From Gliomastix tumulicola (Eukaryota; Ascomycota; Sordariomycetes; Hypocreales; Bionectriaceae), in the NCBI GenBank assembly GCA_001599755.1, contig BCHX01000002.1, positions 3,640,330-3,704,329 of the forward strand: a DNA stretch of 64,000 nt, read 5' to 3'. This document shows positions 24,368-34,810 of this stretch, piece by piece (position 1 is the first letter of the stretch; every line of letters starts with the position of its first letter). Under the pieces are notes generated by a model that saw only the letters and a program-made list of their open reading frames with translations, made no database searches and was not told the DNA's origin. A program made the translations under genes and the position numbers.

Positions 24368-25595
24368 CCGGGGTGCTCCCCTCCGACCGTTCGCTTCTTA
24401 CGAATCCTTGCATAGGCGGCGGCGTGGCTTCGCGGGCTCAGAATCATATACATCATTTACGGCGTTCCCTGTCTCATTTGCACAGATCACGATGGCCATT
24501 TGGGGAGGCAGGTCCAGGGGCCAAGGCCTAGGACGCGAAAAGGGCGGGAGGAGGACTTTGGAGAATGGCGACATTTAACGCAACCAACATAGCATGATGG
24601 CATTTTTGCTTCTTTACTTCACTTCTCTTCAGCACAGCATTTTTCATCTTTTTTTACTTCTTCGACCCCATTTCTCTCCCCAAAAAAGCATGTTCCTGCA
24701 GGTTTAGAGCCATTTTGAGAACTGACTCGATTTTTTCCCTTCTCTTCTTTGGACAAGTTGACTTACTGTCAGCATATCCCTCTCACTTCTTGATCTGCTA
24801 TTCTCCTTTACGTTTACACCATATACGAAGGGAGTACGAAGGGAGTGGAACGGTGGTGCCGGTGCCCTATATCTACTCCCCCCACCAATATCTACGGAGT
24901 CTTGGAAAGAAAACAAAATGGATGAAAGAAATTCTTTGACGGGAGCAAACACGGCGTGGAACAGGTGGGGGTTATGTTTTGCAAAGGACAGCGAGCTGCC
25001 AATTTATAGAGCCGAGTTCCAGGCGCGGAGCGCACAGAGGATGGATGGGTGTTTTTTCTATACTTTGGACAGGTGGAGGAGGAGGTGTTCTTTAGATTAT
25101 GGACGATAGTTGGTGAAGCACAGAGTGGGAGTGAAGCGGGTATAAGGCCCTACGTGGCATATAGGAAGAGAGTGTTTTGACGGCAGCGCAAAGAAAAGGA
25201 AACTTAAGCGATTGTTTTGGGAATGCTCTCATGCATCAGTGTGTGTGGTCTCTTTCACTGTCCATGAAGGGGCTCTATAGGGGCAAGACTCGACTCGTCT
25301 AGCTAGTCACTCATTCTTGGGGTGCACTAGCTTTGATATCCCACTATTATATATTAACAGTGTTTCGAATGCGTCAAGAAGAAATGCAATTAAAAGGCTT
25401 CTTAGAGATGATATATACGCATACATGTGTATAGAATATATGTGAAAAAGCAAAGCATTAAACTGTTTTTCTTCGGGCATGGCTGGCATTCCTCCTGGCT
25501 CTTCATCCGACAATACGTCTGCGTGAGATCTGACAATACTGGAGCCAGATATTTCGCGTTAAGAAACATAACCACAAACATCAAGTATGAATAGT
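24291..25595. other. Convergent 3' flanks of the LIM-RhoGAP and Erg26-like genes
   Basis: This 1.3 kb gap contains a GAC triplet repeat just past the upstream stop, T-rich stretches near 24630-24690 that could belong to a long 3' untranslated region, and A/T-rich sequence at 25340-25460. No gene is recognised. Confidence 0.55.
24333..24365 (+). repeat. (GAC)11 triplet repeat in a 3' flank
   Basis: Eleven uninterrupted GAC units lie 43 bases after the stop codon of the LIM-RhoGAP gene, probably in its 3' untranslated region. The tract is not in frame with that gene. Length variation between strains is likely. Confidence 0.95.
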
Positions 25596-26795
25596 CTACT
25601 GCGCCTTGATAGCGGCAGTGTTCTTCTCCTGCTCCAGGAACCAGGCCACGCCGCGCTCCACGCCCTCCTGCAGCGTCCAGAGCGGCTGGTACCGGAGCAC
25701 CCGCTTGGCCTTGGTGATGTTGAAGTAGCGCGTCTGGCAGGTGATGGTGACCTTGGTCTTGGTGAAGGTGGGCGTGCGCTGCAGCACGGCGCTGAAGATC
25801 TCGCTCAGCACGCCCAGCACGCCGCCGAGCTCCTTGCCCAGCGTCCAGATGCCCTTGTTGCCCGTCTTGTCCCCCGCGGCGGCGAAGACGGAGCGCGCGA
25901 AGTCCCAGAAGTAGACGGGGGAGTCGTTGGTGATGAAGAAGACCTCGCCGTCGACGCGCTCGTGGTCGAGCGGGACGGTGGCCGAGGACGCGGTGGCGAG
26001 GAGCAGGCGGGCGGCGAGGAGGTGGGCGTGGGCGACGTTGCCGACGTAGGTGAAGTCGAAGAGGTTGGTGTTGTCGCCGATCTGGACCTTGTGCTTGCCC
26101 GACTTGTAGGCGTTGTAGAAGCCGGCGAGGGTCTGGACGTCGCCCTCGCCGAAGATGGCCGAGGGGCGGATGGATGTCGTGAGGACGTTATGGGGTTCCT
26201 GGCGGTTGGCCTTGATGACGAGCGCCTCGGCGTGGGCCTGGGTGAATCCCTGTCAGCATCCTGCTGCGTCTTGTCTATGTAGCTTTTGGCTGGCTGGCTT
26301 TTGCGCAGAACTCACCTTGGTCTCGGAGTAGAACTCGCCCTGCTGGTCCCCCCTGATGACGGGCCACCTCTCGTCCGCATTCAGAATGTTGCCCCCCGCA
26401 CCGTCGCTGATGACGCTCGCCGAGCTGGTAAACACTAGCGCCTTCACGCCTGCCTTCTGGCTCGCCTCGATCACGTTGCTCGTCCCGTCCACGTTGACCT
26501 TGGTGTACAGGTCCTTGTTCACGGTGTGGTCCGACGCGACAGGCGAGGCGGTGTGGATGACGACGTCGGGCTTGAGGTCCTCGAGCGCCGAGGTCAGCGC
26601 GTCGAGGTCGGTGATGTCGCACTCGCGGTACTGCGCCGCCTCGTTGCGGTTGCGCTGGCAGCGGAGGTCGATGGAAGCCACGAGGGACGTGGTCCATGAC
26701 TCGAGGGCCTGGTTGACGATGTGGTAGCCCAGCGCGCCGTTGCCGCCAATGACGACGACGCGGCCGAGATCGCCTCTCGATTCCTTGGGGGCCAT
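25596..26795 (-). CDS. erg26: Sterol-4-alpha-carboxylate 3-dehydrogenase (decarboxylating), Erg26-like
   Basis: Two exons, 26795-26316 and 26237-25596, join in phase 0 over a 78-nt intron and give 373 residues. The NAD-binding glycine motif is VVVIGGNGALG (residues 13-23) and the catalytic pair is in FYSETKAHAE (Tyr156, Lys160), with the intron between the codons of Lys160 and Ala161. Other 3-beta-HSD/Erg26 features are SIRPSAIFGEGD, LFDFTYVGNVAHAHLL, and the C-terminal TRYFNITKAKRVLRYQP. Erg26 acts with Erg25 and Erg27 at the ER to remove the C-4 methyl groups of the sterol nucleus. The extended family includes paralogues on other substrates, so the exact reaction is inference. The start at 26795 is preferred over an upstream in-frame ATG at 26918, which would add 41 unconserved residues. 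Confidence 0.88.
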
Positions 26796-27404
26796 TGTGT
26801 CTGTGTGATGCTTCGCAAAAGGACGGGTTTCGTTGGTGGGCGAGGTTGGACGTTCTGCGGCGGTCGAGGAGGGAAGTTGGGGGGGATTAGGATTACAGAT
26901 TATATTGAATGTTGGCACGTTGTTCTATTCCCCCCCAGAGCCCTGAAATTAATTAAGCCGTCGAATGGGGGGTCTTCCTCAAGGCACGCTATTGGATCAA
27001 TTGAAGTGGGGTGGCATTTTAGGCTTTTAAGTGGAAGTCTTATCGCCCCGCAGAGAACCTCCGTGGGGTTTATCAACACGTGACTCCACACTCAGGCGTG
27101 CTGCCCTTCAACTACCCACCACCTAACACCTGTCTCATCACAGGGCACCTCGGCTTTGTTTGATGATTCATTGAATTCTTTCGACGCTTCGCCCCTAAAA
27201 TCTTCCCAGATTCGGTCTGGCTGCTATGTATATTACTTAGACCAGCACCACTGAGCCGTCAACATGGCTCCCTCCGCAACATTGAGCAAAGTTGAGCGAT
27301 ACCGAGAAAGACAACTTCACAACAGCCGAAGCGTGAGAGGCCAACGTGTTGAAATAAACCGATGTCCATTGGGCTGCATCGCCAAGGAAGAAGCGCTATC
27401 ACAT
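26796..27404. other. Intergenic region, 0.6 kb
   Basis: It holds the promoter of the Erg26-like gene and the 3' flank of the membrane protein gene, both on the minus strand. Inverted CCAAT-type motifs (attgg) occur near 26991. No gene is recognised. Confidence 0.55.
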
Positions 27405-30200
27405 CTAGGTCTGCGGGGCTTGTTCTTCGGTGACCTCTGATGTGTTCGGATCCGACAGCTTTGAGGCCAAGCTGAGGGTGACGACGAGTAATACCAGGCA
27501 CTCCTGCTCAGATCCCATACCGAGCTCATGGTACCTTGCTGCAAGCTGGTCCAGTTGTTCATTGTGTAAGAGTGCCGGCTGCTTCCCAGCATCTTGTTGC
27601 TTGGTCGGTATCCCTTGAATTGGCTCCTTCAGCTTTTGTGCGACACACGACAGAAAGTTGAAAAGAAGGCATTTCTGGTATGCTCCTTCGATGGGTTCGC
27701 GCAGCTTAAGAGCCAATTCGATGTCTTGGTGATCTGAGTAAGGATCGGTAGTTCCCAAGGAATATTCCCCAATCCATGACGTTGGCGACGCAATTAGCGG
27801 TGGAACATCCCCAATATCCCAAACATCCCTCACTCCCGATAACCTCTGTTGGCCCAACTTAGTAACTGGTTGTGGGCCGTAGTTCTGCGATGATGACTGA
27901 GAATCGACCCCTATCAGGAGCCTCACGCCAAGGGGCGCCCATTTCTCGAGGTCCTGCTTCAAAGCCTCCTTTTGGGTGGGTGAAACTGGACCAAGCGGCA
28001 TCAGGATCGCCGAATGAGCCATGTTCCTTCGAATCCAGTCATCTTCCTCTCGGCCCGCGCTGGCGTTGGTTATCGTCTGGCCTCTTATATGATACCCCAT
28101 CATAAGAGACATGCCGGCGTCAAGATCGTCTGCTCTCATTCTCCACGAGGCGTTATTACGAGAGATCATGAAAGAGAGCTCTCCTTGTGTGTCGGAAGAG
28201 TGTTCCATATCTTCGATATCACACTGGATTACCCAGAAAAAGAGGCCCCGTCGGGATCGGGTAGAAAAGCATCCATTGTTTCTCCCACCGCCATGGAGAG
28301 CTTTATGGCTTCTTCCGCCCATTGCCCTGGTGAGCCAACGAGCCGACCAAGCTCTCGGCGCGCAGTCAAGACCACTTGTGCTTGGGTTTCCAACTTGCCG
28401 TCCGCGAGGTTCTCTTCAAGAATCGACTGCCTCAATGAACTCTGGTTGGTCAAGAGCGTTCGCCGTCGCTTTTCAGGTTTTAACTTGGCCAGGTACCAAG
28501 CCATGTAATCCAGCTCGTGCCCAGATATCAGAAAGCTTGTCTTGAAACTTTTAGCCAATCCTCGACGTAGTACCGATCTGAGGCCCGTCATGAGCGTGAC
28601 AGCTCCAAGCTGAACCAACGAGGCATACGAGTTCATGGCCCTCAATCCAACGAATTGAAGGACGAAGCCTGAGAAGGCCAGAAAGCCCCCTAGTATCGGC
28701 AGTGGCCGGACCAATAACGTGACTACATCTTCCACAGCACCCCAGATATGTTTAAGAGAGCTGGCGAAAATCCACAGGATCGACAGTCCGAGACGAGAAA
28801 TCCGTCCCAACTCCTCGCCACTGGCAGCTCGCTGGAGACGTGAGTGAAGGGAATCAGATAGTTCGTCAAAGAATGCCATCCCTATCAGACCAATTCTATG
28901 GCCATTAGGGTCTCTTCTTCTAGAATCTACCACAATTGAGACTCTCTGTTCTGGTTGGGTGGCAAGAGAGAAAAAGACCTGATCGTTGACAGTCTTTTCT
29001 TGCTGAACCCAACACAAGTCAATTTCGCCGTCATCGGTACTAGCGTAATACTTTTCATCGGTCCAAATTTCAATGACGGTAGCGCATATAAAGATGCCAA
29101 TAACCAAAAGGATAGTGCCCCCAAAGGTAAGAGGAAACGCATGTGCCACAGGCGGGTTCCCATCCTTGAGGAATTTTGGGCTTATAGTCGGGTGATAGAC
29201 CATGAGGCCAAAGAAGACCAGAACTGTAGCCTGCACCAGAAACCCAAAGAAGGCAGCATACCTCATACTCCTTCGGTTCTGGGAGTTCTGCAAATTGAGC
29301 GACATATTCGGGGATTTCTTTTGGCTTCCAATACCTAGCCGAGTTCCTTGATCATAGACGACAGTAATGGTAGGCACAGTGGTATCCCCCTCGGAAGTAG
29401 TCTCATGATCAGTCTTAGGGGCAGTCCAAGGAGCAGCCTCGGGTCCCAGGCCTAATTCCTCCCTGAGATCCTCAGAAGCAGAGAGACCAAACCAGCCTAT
29501 AATAGTAGAAGAGATCTTGTTGGAGTGAGAATCTCTGTCTGTATCATTGTGTTAGTGTGTAACGATACCAGACCAGTGCAATGTGCTGACCTTTGGTTTC
29601 TTTTAACAGTTTCGTCTCGAGAGCCTCGTTGAGAGTCATGAACTTCAGTTTCGGACCCTGTCCATCTTTAGGACTCCAATGTTCAAGGCATTTCGGGCTC
29701 AGTATCATGAACTGCCAGACCGGGGCAGATCCTTGGCATCGTACAATGCCCGGGTTGGTGTACACCTCGAACGAGTCGGTATTAAGCTCGCAAACTTCAT
29801 GGGAAGTGGAAGACAGCAGCTCCATCTCGACGAGCGCCCTACTCTCCCTCGCCCGCCCAATGAAAGCCCGGAGGAAATTTGGGCCGCCAACTCTGATGGC
29901 GCTGACAATGATAGTGATGATGCCCATTGGCGCCATCGCAAGTACGAAGCAGTCCTCCCAGCCTATAGACTGGCTCAAAAACTGCATCGTGACACGTTCG
30001 CCGAAAAGAGCGAGAATTCTAGGTGCAGGTAAGTGTCAGCGCACTGTCGTGTCCCGCGACGATTGAAAAATGCAGGACCACACTCACGGAGCCAAGTCGG
30101 AGAACAAGTTGTTGGTAAAGTCGTCCAAAGACTCTGCTGCGCTAGCCACTTGTTGCAAACAGGCAACTGCCAGTAGCAAGCTTATGCCTGTGTGCATCAT
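27405..30200 (-). CDS. Fungal signal-peptide, multi-span membrane protein of unknown function (frame break in this copy)
   Basis: Exon 1 (30200-30088) encodes a signal peptide (MMHTGISLLLAVACLQQVAS) and the motif NNLFSDLAP. Exon 2 (30018-29591) continues with LALFGERVTMQFLSQSIGW, a membrane span with APMGIITIIVSAIRVGGP, then IGRARESRA and SSTSHEVCEL. Exon 3 starts at 29538 after a 52-nt intron with an atypical GTCAGC donor. These motifs belong to a widespread family of large fungal proteins of unknown role, often annotated only as hypothetical or ankyrin-associated. Four or five more hydrophobic spans follow. The frame shifts near 28246-28249, a run of four G on the coding strand: the frame ending at 28229 stops, while another continues to 27405 with matching family features (FFWVIQCD, then a W-x6-DDLDAGMSL element). 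One missing base would give 891 residues in phase. A 65-nt intron (GTGGGA...ATCCAG) is the alternative. Confidence 0.75.
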
Positions 30201-31429
30201 CTTGGCTCGACATGCGATGGAAGTTCAAGAGGAGATTTGGTCGCAGTTGATTCCAGTCGGTGCTCCCGTTTGAAGCTTGGGCGCTTGGCCTGAGAGAATT
30301 GCGTGAGAAGCCGAAATTTTTGACTGTCTCGTTGTAGGTGCCCAAGCTGTTGTTAAATGTTGCAGTTGCGCGAAAGTGCGGATTTGCAGCGTGAGGACGA
30401 AGTTTTGAAACGATAGGCACATCCGTTGAAAGCTGTTGGCTGTGACCACCGATGAACTGCACAATCCCCTCAGCTGACCCAAAGTTGCATAATTGCGTAA
30501 TCGCTCTCGCATCACGTATTGCTGAGCTCTAGCCCGATTCCGGTGAAGCTGCATGATGATGTCGGGGGCTGAGCTCGGCGCTTCGCTGTACCAATCAAGA
30601 GCTGCAGAACTGCATGCAGCTGCAAGAGCCCCAAGTTGAGTGTGCCTAGAGATAAGCCCAGCGTCGTATGAAAGCCATGCAATGCTACATTGCACCTCCC
30701 ACAACGACATTTAATCGGGTACGTTGGGCAGCAACAAGCATTTCTTGGGGCAAATGAGATTCGGCGCCCACCCAACTTATGTCCCATCAAAAAGTGTAGC
30801 CTCGATAAAGCTATAGTTGAAGTGATACGTATGAAGCTCGGTAGCAACTCAACCTAGAGTATCGGCATGACATCCAACAGATAGACTTGACGGGAAAGTA
30901 AGCCAGCGACGCGCTTCTAAGGCACAATCTTCCAGATTAGACCGCTGGTGGACTCGGATTCGGGCTCAGGAGGCCCATTGACGCCGCTGTAATAGCGTAG
31001 CATGATACTACACCAGACCTCAGCCTCTGCTAGACCCAGATCGGCCTTCAGGCCGGCACTCTTCACACATCAGCGACCCAGGCATCTGCATCTAAGATTC
31101 ATAAGGCTGCCCGGTCATTTTTTGTGTCCACTCGGGCGGCTGCACGATCTAACCGCACAATAACATAACAGCCTCAGGGAGAAAGAGATGCCAGGCTTCC
31201 ATATGGAACGCTAGTTATGTTTTACGGAGGTGCCGATGACATTGCCTCCGTGGAATTCCAAAGTGCGCGGTAACTGTGAGCCAAACGCTGTGCCCAGATT
31301 TGCCTGTCTCCGCCATTCAGGTACTCGGGTCGGCAGAGCAAGTTCTGGGGTCAGCTTGACTCCTCGAATGCAGCCACTTTCGCCAAATGACAGGCATGGC
31401 AGGCGCCCTAGGTATAGCGGCGGTGGGAG
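30201..31429. other. Intergenic region, 1.2 kb
   Basis: It holds the promoter of the membrane protein gene and the 3' flank of the small unknown gene. Minus-strand open frames at 30142-30462 and 30225-30710 overlap in different frames and resemble no family. No repeat or RNA gene is seen. Confidence 0.5.
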
Positions 31430-32203
31430 TTAAGGGGTGAACACGCAGTTCATTATGAAATGATCCTTCTCCATCTCCCTAATCTTAGTTCGTAGGCCGA
31501 TTGGAAGCCTCATGGGAGCCCAGTGCTGGGCCTCGTCCAGAGTCATCAAGCCAAGCATGAAGACCCTTCCTTTGACAATCTTGAATCCTGTTCTCGCGTC
31601 CAGGAGGACGCTGGGCTCTGAGAGTCAGTGGCCAGGTGCGATTGGGTGGGGGGGGGAAACGAGCATCGACTTACATCCCCCCGTGCTCAAACTCCTCATC
31701 CACCGATGCGATGCCGAGACTTTCCAGTTTACCGTCGGGAATCCTCAAGAGCATGTTCCGTGCGTTGGTTGCGTGAAGCTCGTGGCGATGCGTCTCCGGA
31801 TGCAGCCTGACTACAGTTCCGCGGGGACATGCGAAGACGACCACGATGCGCAGGTCCGGCATGTGGTTGACGATGCAGTGGTCATCCGCCGTCTCGCCGT
31901 ACAGCTTGTAGAACCCCATCGTTACCCTCTCTAGCAACGAAAGGACAGCCACGCGTACGTTCTGGGGGGGTCGTTTGCTACTGTCAGCCCGGACCTCCTC
32001 TTGCGAGGGAAAGAAAACGAGCTAATGCCCACCTCCTTCTCCAGAAAGGCGACCTGGCAAAGCCTCAGGCCTGGCTCGGACTTGATCTGGAAACCAATCT
32101 GTACGATGGCGTCGGCTGCCTCACCTATTGTCGCATCCTCCTGGGCCCAGAAGCCGCGCTCCGTTATGGCCTGACGGACATCTGTCGCCGAGTCTGAGGC
32201 CAT
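31430..32203 (-). CDS. Small unknown protein, three exons, splice structure uncertain
   Basis: I do not recognise the family, but the peptide runs look like real coding sequence. Exon 1 is 32203-32033 (MASDSATDVRQAITERGFW...), followed by a 71-nt intron ending in CCCCCCCAG. Exon 2 starts at 31961 (NVRVAVLSLLERVTMGFYKL). The last exon ends at the TAA at 31430-31432 (DARTGFKIVKGRVFMLGLMT...CVFTP). Two ways of joining exons 2 and 3 exist. A donor GTAAAC at 31732 with an acceptor ending at 31618 keeps the frame and gives 195 residues. A stronger donor, GTAAGT at 31674, leaves the frame one base short, beside a run of six G. The protein is basic, without membrane segments. It is divergent from the gene at 32691, with 487 bases between starts. 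Confidence 0.5.
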
Positions 32204-32690
32204 GATTGTCGGATTGAACCAGTTTAGTTGTTCAACGATGATACGGCGTAATTGCCGCTGGAGGTTACACGTCCAAGTGATTAGGTACAATTCCCGATTC
32301 ACGGGTATCAAAGGTATAGGGTATGCAGGTGGTCCGCTAACCTGAGTACTACCTACGACCGCGAACCACGACCGTGATTTCATGAGACCTTCTAGACAAC
32401 GCACGTCCACGGATTCCAGGTGTATGCTTTTCGCAGCACCCAAGCGCAAGACTTGGGCCACCAGATCGGTCTCCTCTGCTCTTTTGGATCCTTCCCCTTG
32501 CATCTTGGATACCGCGCTACTTGCCTACCTCGCCCTTGCCCAGCAGTCTCTTAGACCTCTAGGCGTGAATCCATCCCATCCATACCACAGTCAACTTGGG
32601 ATCATCACTCTCTACTTCCTGAGAGGAACCCCGCTCCTCTCTTGCTACGCACCATGGAAAGGAACAGCGTCGTCGCCGGGCAGGACTATC
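32204..32690. promoter_or_regulatory. Shared divergent promoter region of two unknown genes
   Basis: This 487-base region lies between the chosen starts of the genes at 32203 (-) and 32691 (+). Both frames stay open into it, so either gene may start further upstream (an in-frame ATG at 32382 on +), but the peptides there are not protein-like. Confidence 0.4.
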
Positions 32691-34223
32691 ATGGCTGATT
32701 CGGGTGAAAGCGAGAGCGAGGTCGAGGTCGAGCTCCTGGTTCACATCGCGGGGGCTGCACGCGCTGCCGACGATGCTGTCTACCGCCAGCTCGCGCAGGC
32801 ATACCTTGACTTCAGTCCTGGTGGAGTAGACCGCATCTCAATATCCCCGGAGGAGGACTTGTCGTCAGGCTCAGCCCACGATGATGGGTACAGGTACATC
32901 GGGTCTCCCGCTGAAGGAGCGACTGAGGCGCAAAGCAGCAGCAGCCCCAGTCGCAGCCAACAGCTCGACCCTGACGCAACCAGTCCAACCGATACTGCCC
33001 ATATCATTATAGACTCGCAGGACCTGAGTTTCCAGAGCGTCGAGGACAACAGATCTTCCCCTCGTCTCAGGGTCAGAGGGATGGATGTTGCCACGAAGCC
33101 TGCCACACCAACCTCTGGCTCAGCGGAAACCACACTGCCAAAGCGGTGGGAGACGCCCCCGAGCCAGATCCCAGACTCGTACCCCATGCCGAGTACGACG
33201 TCCCTGTATGCCTCGCCGAGCCGGGTATTACAGCAGTATTTAGGACTACCAGCCACCAGGGCTTACGACTCTCCTCGCGGGTTGGCTCATCCTCCGTCTT
33301 CCTCCCAGCGGTATTCCTCGTCACAGAGCCCGCCTTCGCTACGAAGAAGTCCACGTCGGCCCCAGCCTCAGCGGGAACCTCAGCTGGTCGAATCTCCTTC
33401 ACAGCCACCTACAACATCCACTGAGTCTGCGAGCCAGCAAGCCGGTCCGTCGAGCATCAAGGTCACACAGAAGATCATTCCGGTCACGCCTCTAGCTCCC
33501 AAGACAATGGACATGCCTCTAGAGGACGAGTCTTCCTCCAGAGCGCTTCAAGCCGCCTTCGACATCACACACGTCTCGAGCACAGACTCAAGCATCCCAG
33601 CGCTCCCAACCCCGTCCCGCGGGGAATCAGAGCCACCGCCAGCCAAACGGCCTAAGCCCTCCTGTGACTCAACCGCCCAGATCCGAAACGACGCAGCGGC
33701 TCTAATCCGCAGCGCAAGCGACACAGGCCCGGGATCGTCCCCGTCCTCTTCGACCCTCACGCGCCTGCAGCTCAGTGCCCTGGAAGTCTTTGCGCCGTCG
33801 CCGCCTGTGGGGATAGGCAACCTGGAGCCGTCAGTCATGATCCCGGAGAGCCTGACCAGCCTCGCCGAACAGCTCTCCTCGCGGTACCGGCCCACGTCGC
33901 CCACGCGGGACCTAGACCCCCTGGAGCGCGGCTACTGGGCTATTGACTGCTCATCATGGTCGAGTGAAACGCGCCAGCGGGCGTGGGTCTTTCTCTTCCG
34001 GTACATCGAGACGGGCACTGCGAGCTGGGGCGTGTGGTGCCAGCGCAACGCCACGCATGATTCTCTGCGGCTGTACTGCTGGGGTCACCTGGTTAAGCAC
34101 ACGTACCTGCTGCTCTACCTCGCCAGCGAGAGGACGCTAAAGTACACAGGCGCCGACTGGAAGGATGCGGAGGGGAAGGTGGTTCTGCAGGTCCCTCCCA
34201 TGCAGAAGAGCCTTCAGAAATGA
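32691..34223 (+). CDS. Unknown Ser/Pro-rich protein with a conserved-looking C-terminal block
   Basis: A single exon of 510 residues from the ATG at 32691 (MADSGESESEVEVELLVHIA). The open frame begins earlier at 32382, but the extra 103 residues have poor composition and would overlap the divergent promoter. The first ~45 residues are compact and acidic (AARAADDAVYRQLAQAYLDF). Residues ~50-400 are rich in Ser, Pro, Thr and Gln and probably disordered. The last ~100 residues are rich in Trp, Tyr and Cys (YWAIDCSSWSSETRQRAW; VWCQRNATHD; CWGHLVKHTYLLLYLASE) and look like a folded domain. I know no named domain with these features. No signal peptide, membrane span or zinc motif is clear. Confidence 0.7.
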   Translation: MADSGESESEVEVELLVHIAGAARAADDAVYRQLAQAYLDFSPGGVDRISISPEEDLSSGSAHDDGYRYIGSPAEGATEAQSSSSPSRSQQLDPDATSPTDTAHIIIDSQDLSFQSVEDNRSSPRLRVRGMDVATKPATPTSGSAETTLPKRWETPPSQIPDSYPMPSTTSLYASPSRVLQQYLGLPATRAYDSPRGLAHPPSSSQRYSSSQSPPSLRRSPRRPQPQREPQLVESPSQPPTTSTESASQQAGPSSIKVTQKIIPVTPLAPKTMDMPLEDESSSRALQAAFDITHVSSTDSSIPALPTPSRGESEPPPAKRPKPSCDSTAQIRNDAAALIRSASDTGPGSSPSSSTLTRLQLSALEVFAPSPPVGIGNLEPSVMIPESLTSLAEQLSSRYRPTSPTRDLDPLERGYWAIDCSSWSSETRQRAWVFLFRYIETGTASWGVWCQRNATHDSLRLYCWGHLVKHTYLLLYLASERTLKYTGADWKDAEGKVVLQVPPMQKSLQK

Positions 34224-34810
34224 TAACGAATCAATAATATGAGTAATACTAATCGGGAAACGAGCTATGATGGTCAGAGGGTTCAGGCAACATCATCTGG
34301 GATGGAGTTAAAGAATATGATATGCATGCGAGCTATCTTCTTCAAGGCGTTTACTATGCATTAGGCATCATTAGGAGTCACGGCGTCTATCCTCAGAGAA
34401 GCATAGATATCAGAGAGCAAAAGCAGTTGCTTGTATTGTAGTAGGAAGAAATAGTACAACAAAAAATGGGTTGAGAAACCCGTACAGGTGGTATTTATAT
34501 CATACAAACAAGTCAGACACGCAGTCGCAGCTGAACCAGAGCGACAAGAGCTCAACAGACAAGAACGAAAGCGTTGACAGGAATGAACCGCCCAGAATAG
34601 CCCTCAGATGATCCCTTTCCCAATGATACAAATGAAACACACGTTGTATCCCAGAAAAACCAGCTAGATGCCCCAGGTGGCGGTCATGGGAAAGACGCGG
34701 GAACTGCCTTGAGAGAGTCGATGAGAGGGGGATACCATGGAAGCGCGAGCCAGACAGCTCTCATCCCACATTCCGTCCCATGCCATGTGTATTTTCAGAG
34801 AACCGCGCCG
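34224..34810. other. Convergent 3' flanks
   Basis: This 587-base gap lies between the stops of the Ser/Pro-rich unknown gene and the HMG-box gene. It is A/T-richer than its surroundings. No gene or repeat is recognised. Confidence 0.55.

Noticed and set aside
25587..26282. A 231-codon plus-strand open frame
   Set aside because: Antisense to exon 2 of the Erg26-like gene; repetitive Gly/Val/Glu composition and no family match.
27405..34223. A defence or toxin-type operon of the three unknown genes
   Set aside because: The genes face different directions, have their own introns and long spacers, and show no nuclease, NTPase or toxin motif.
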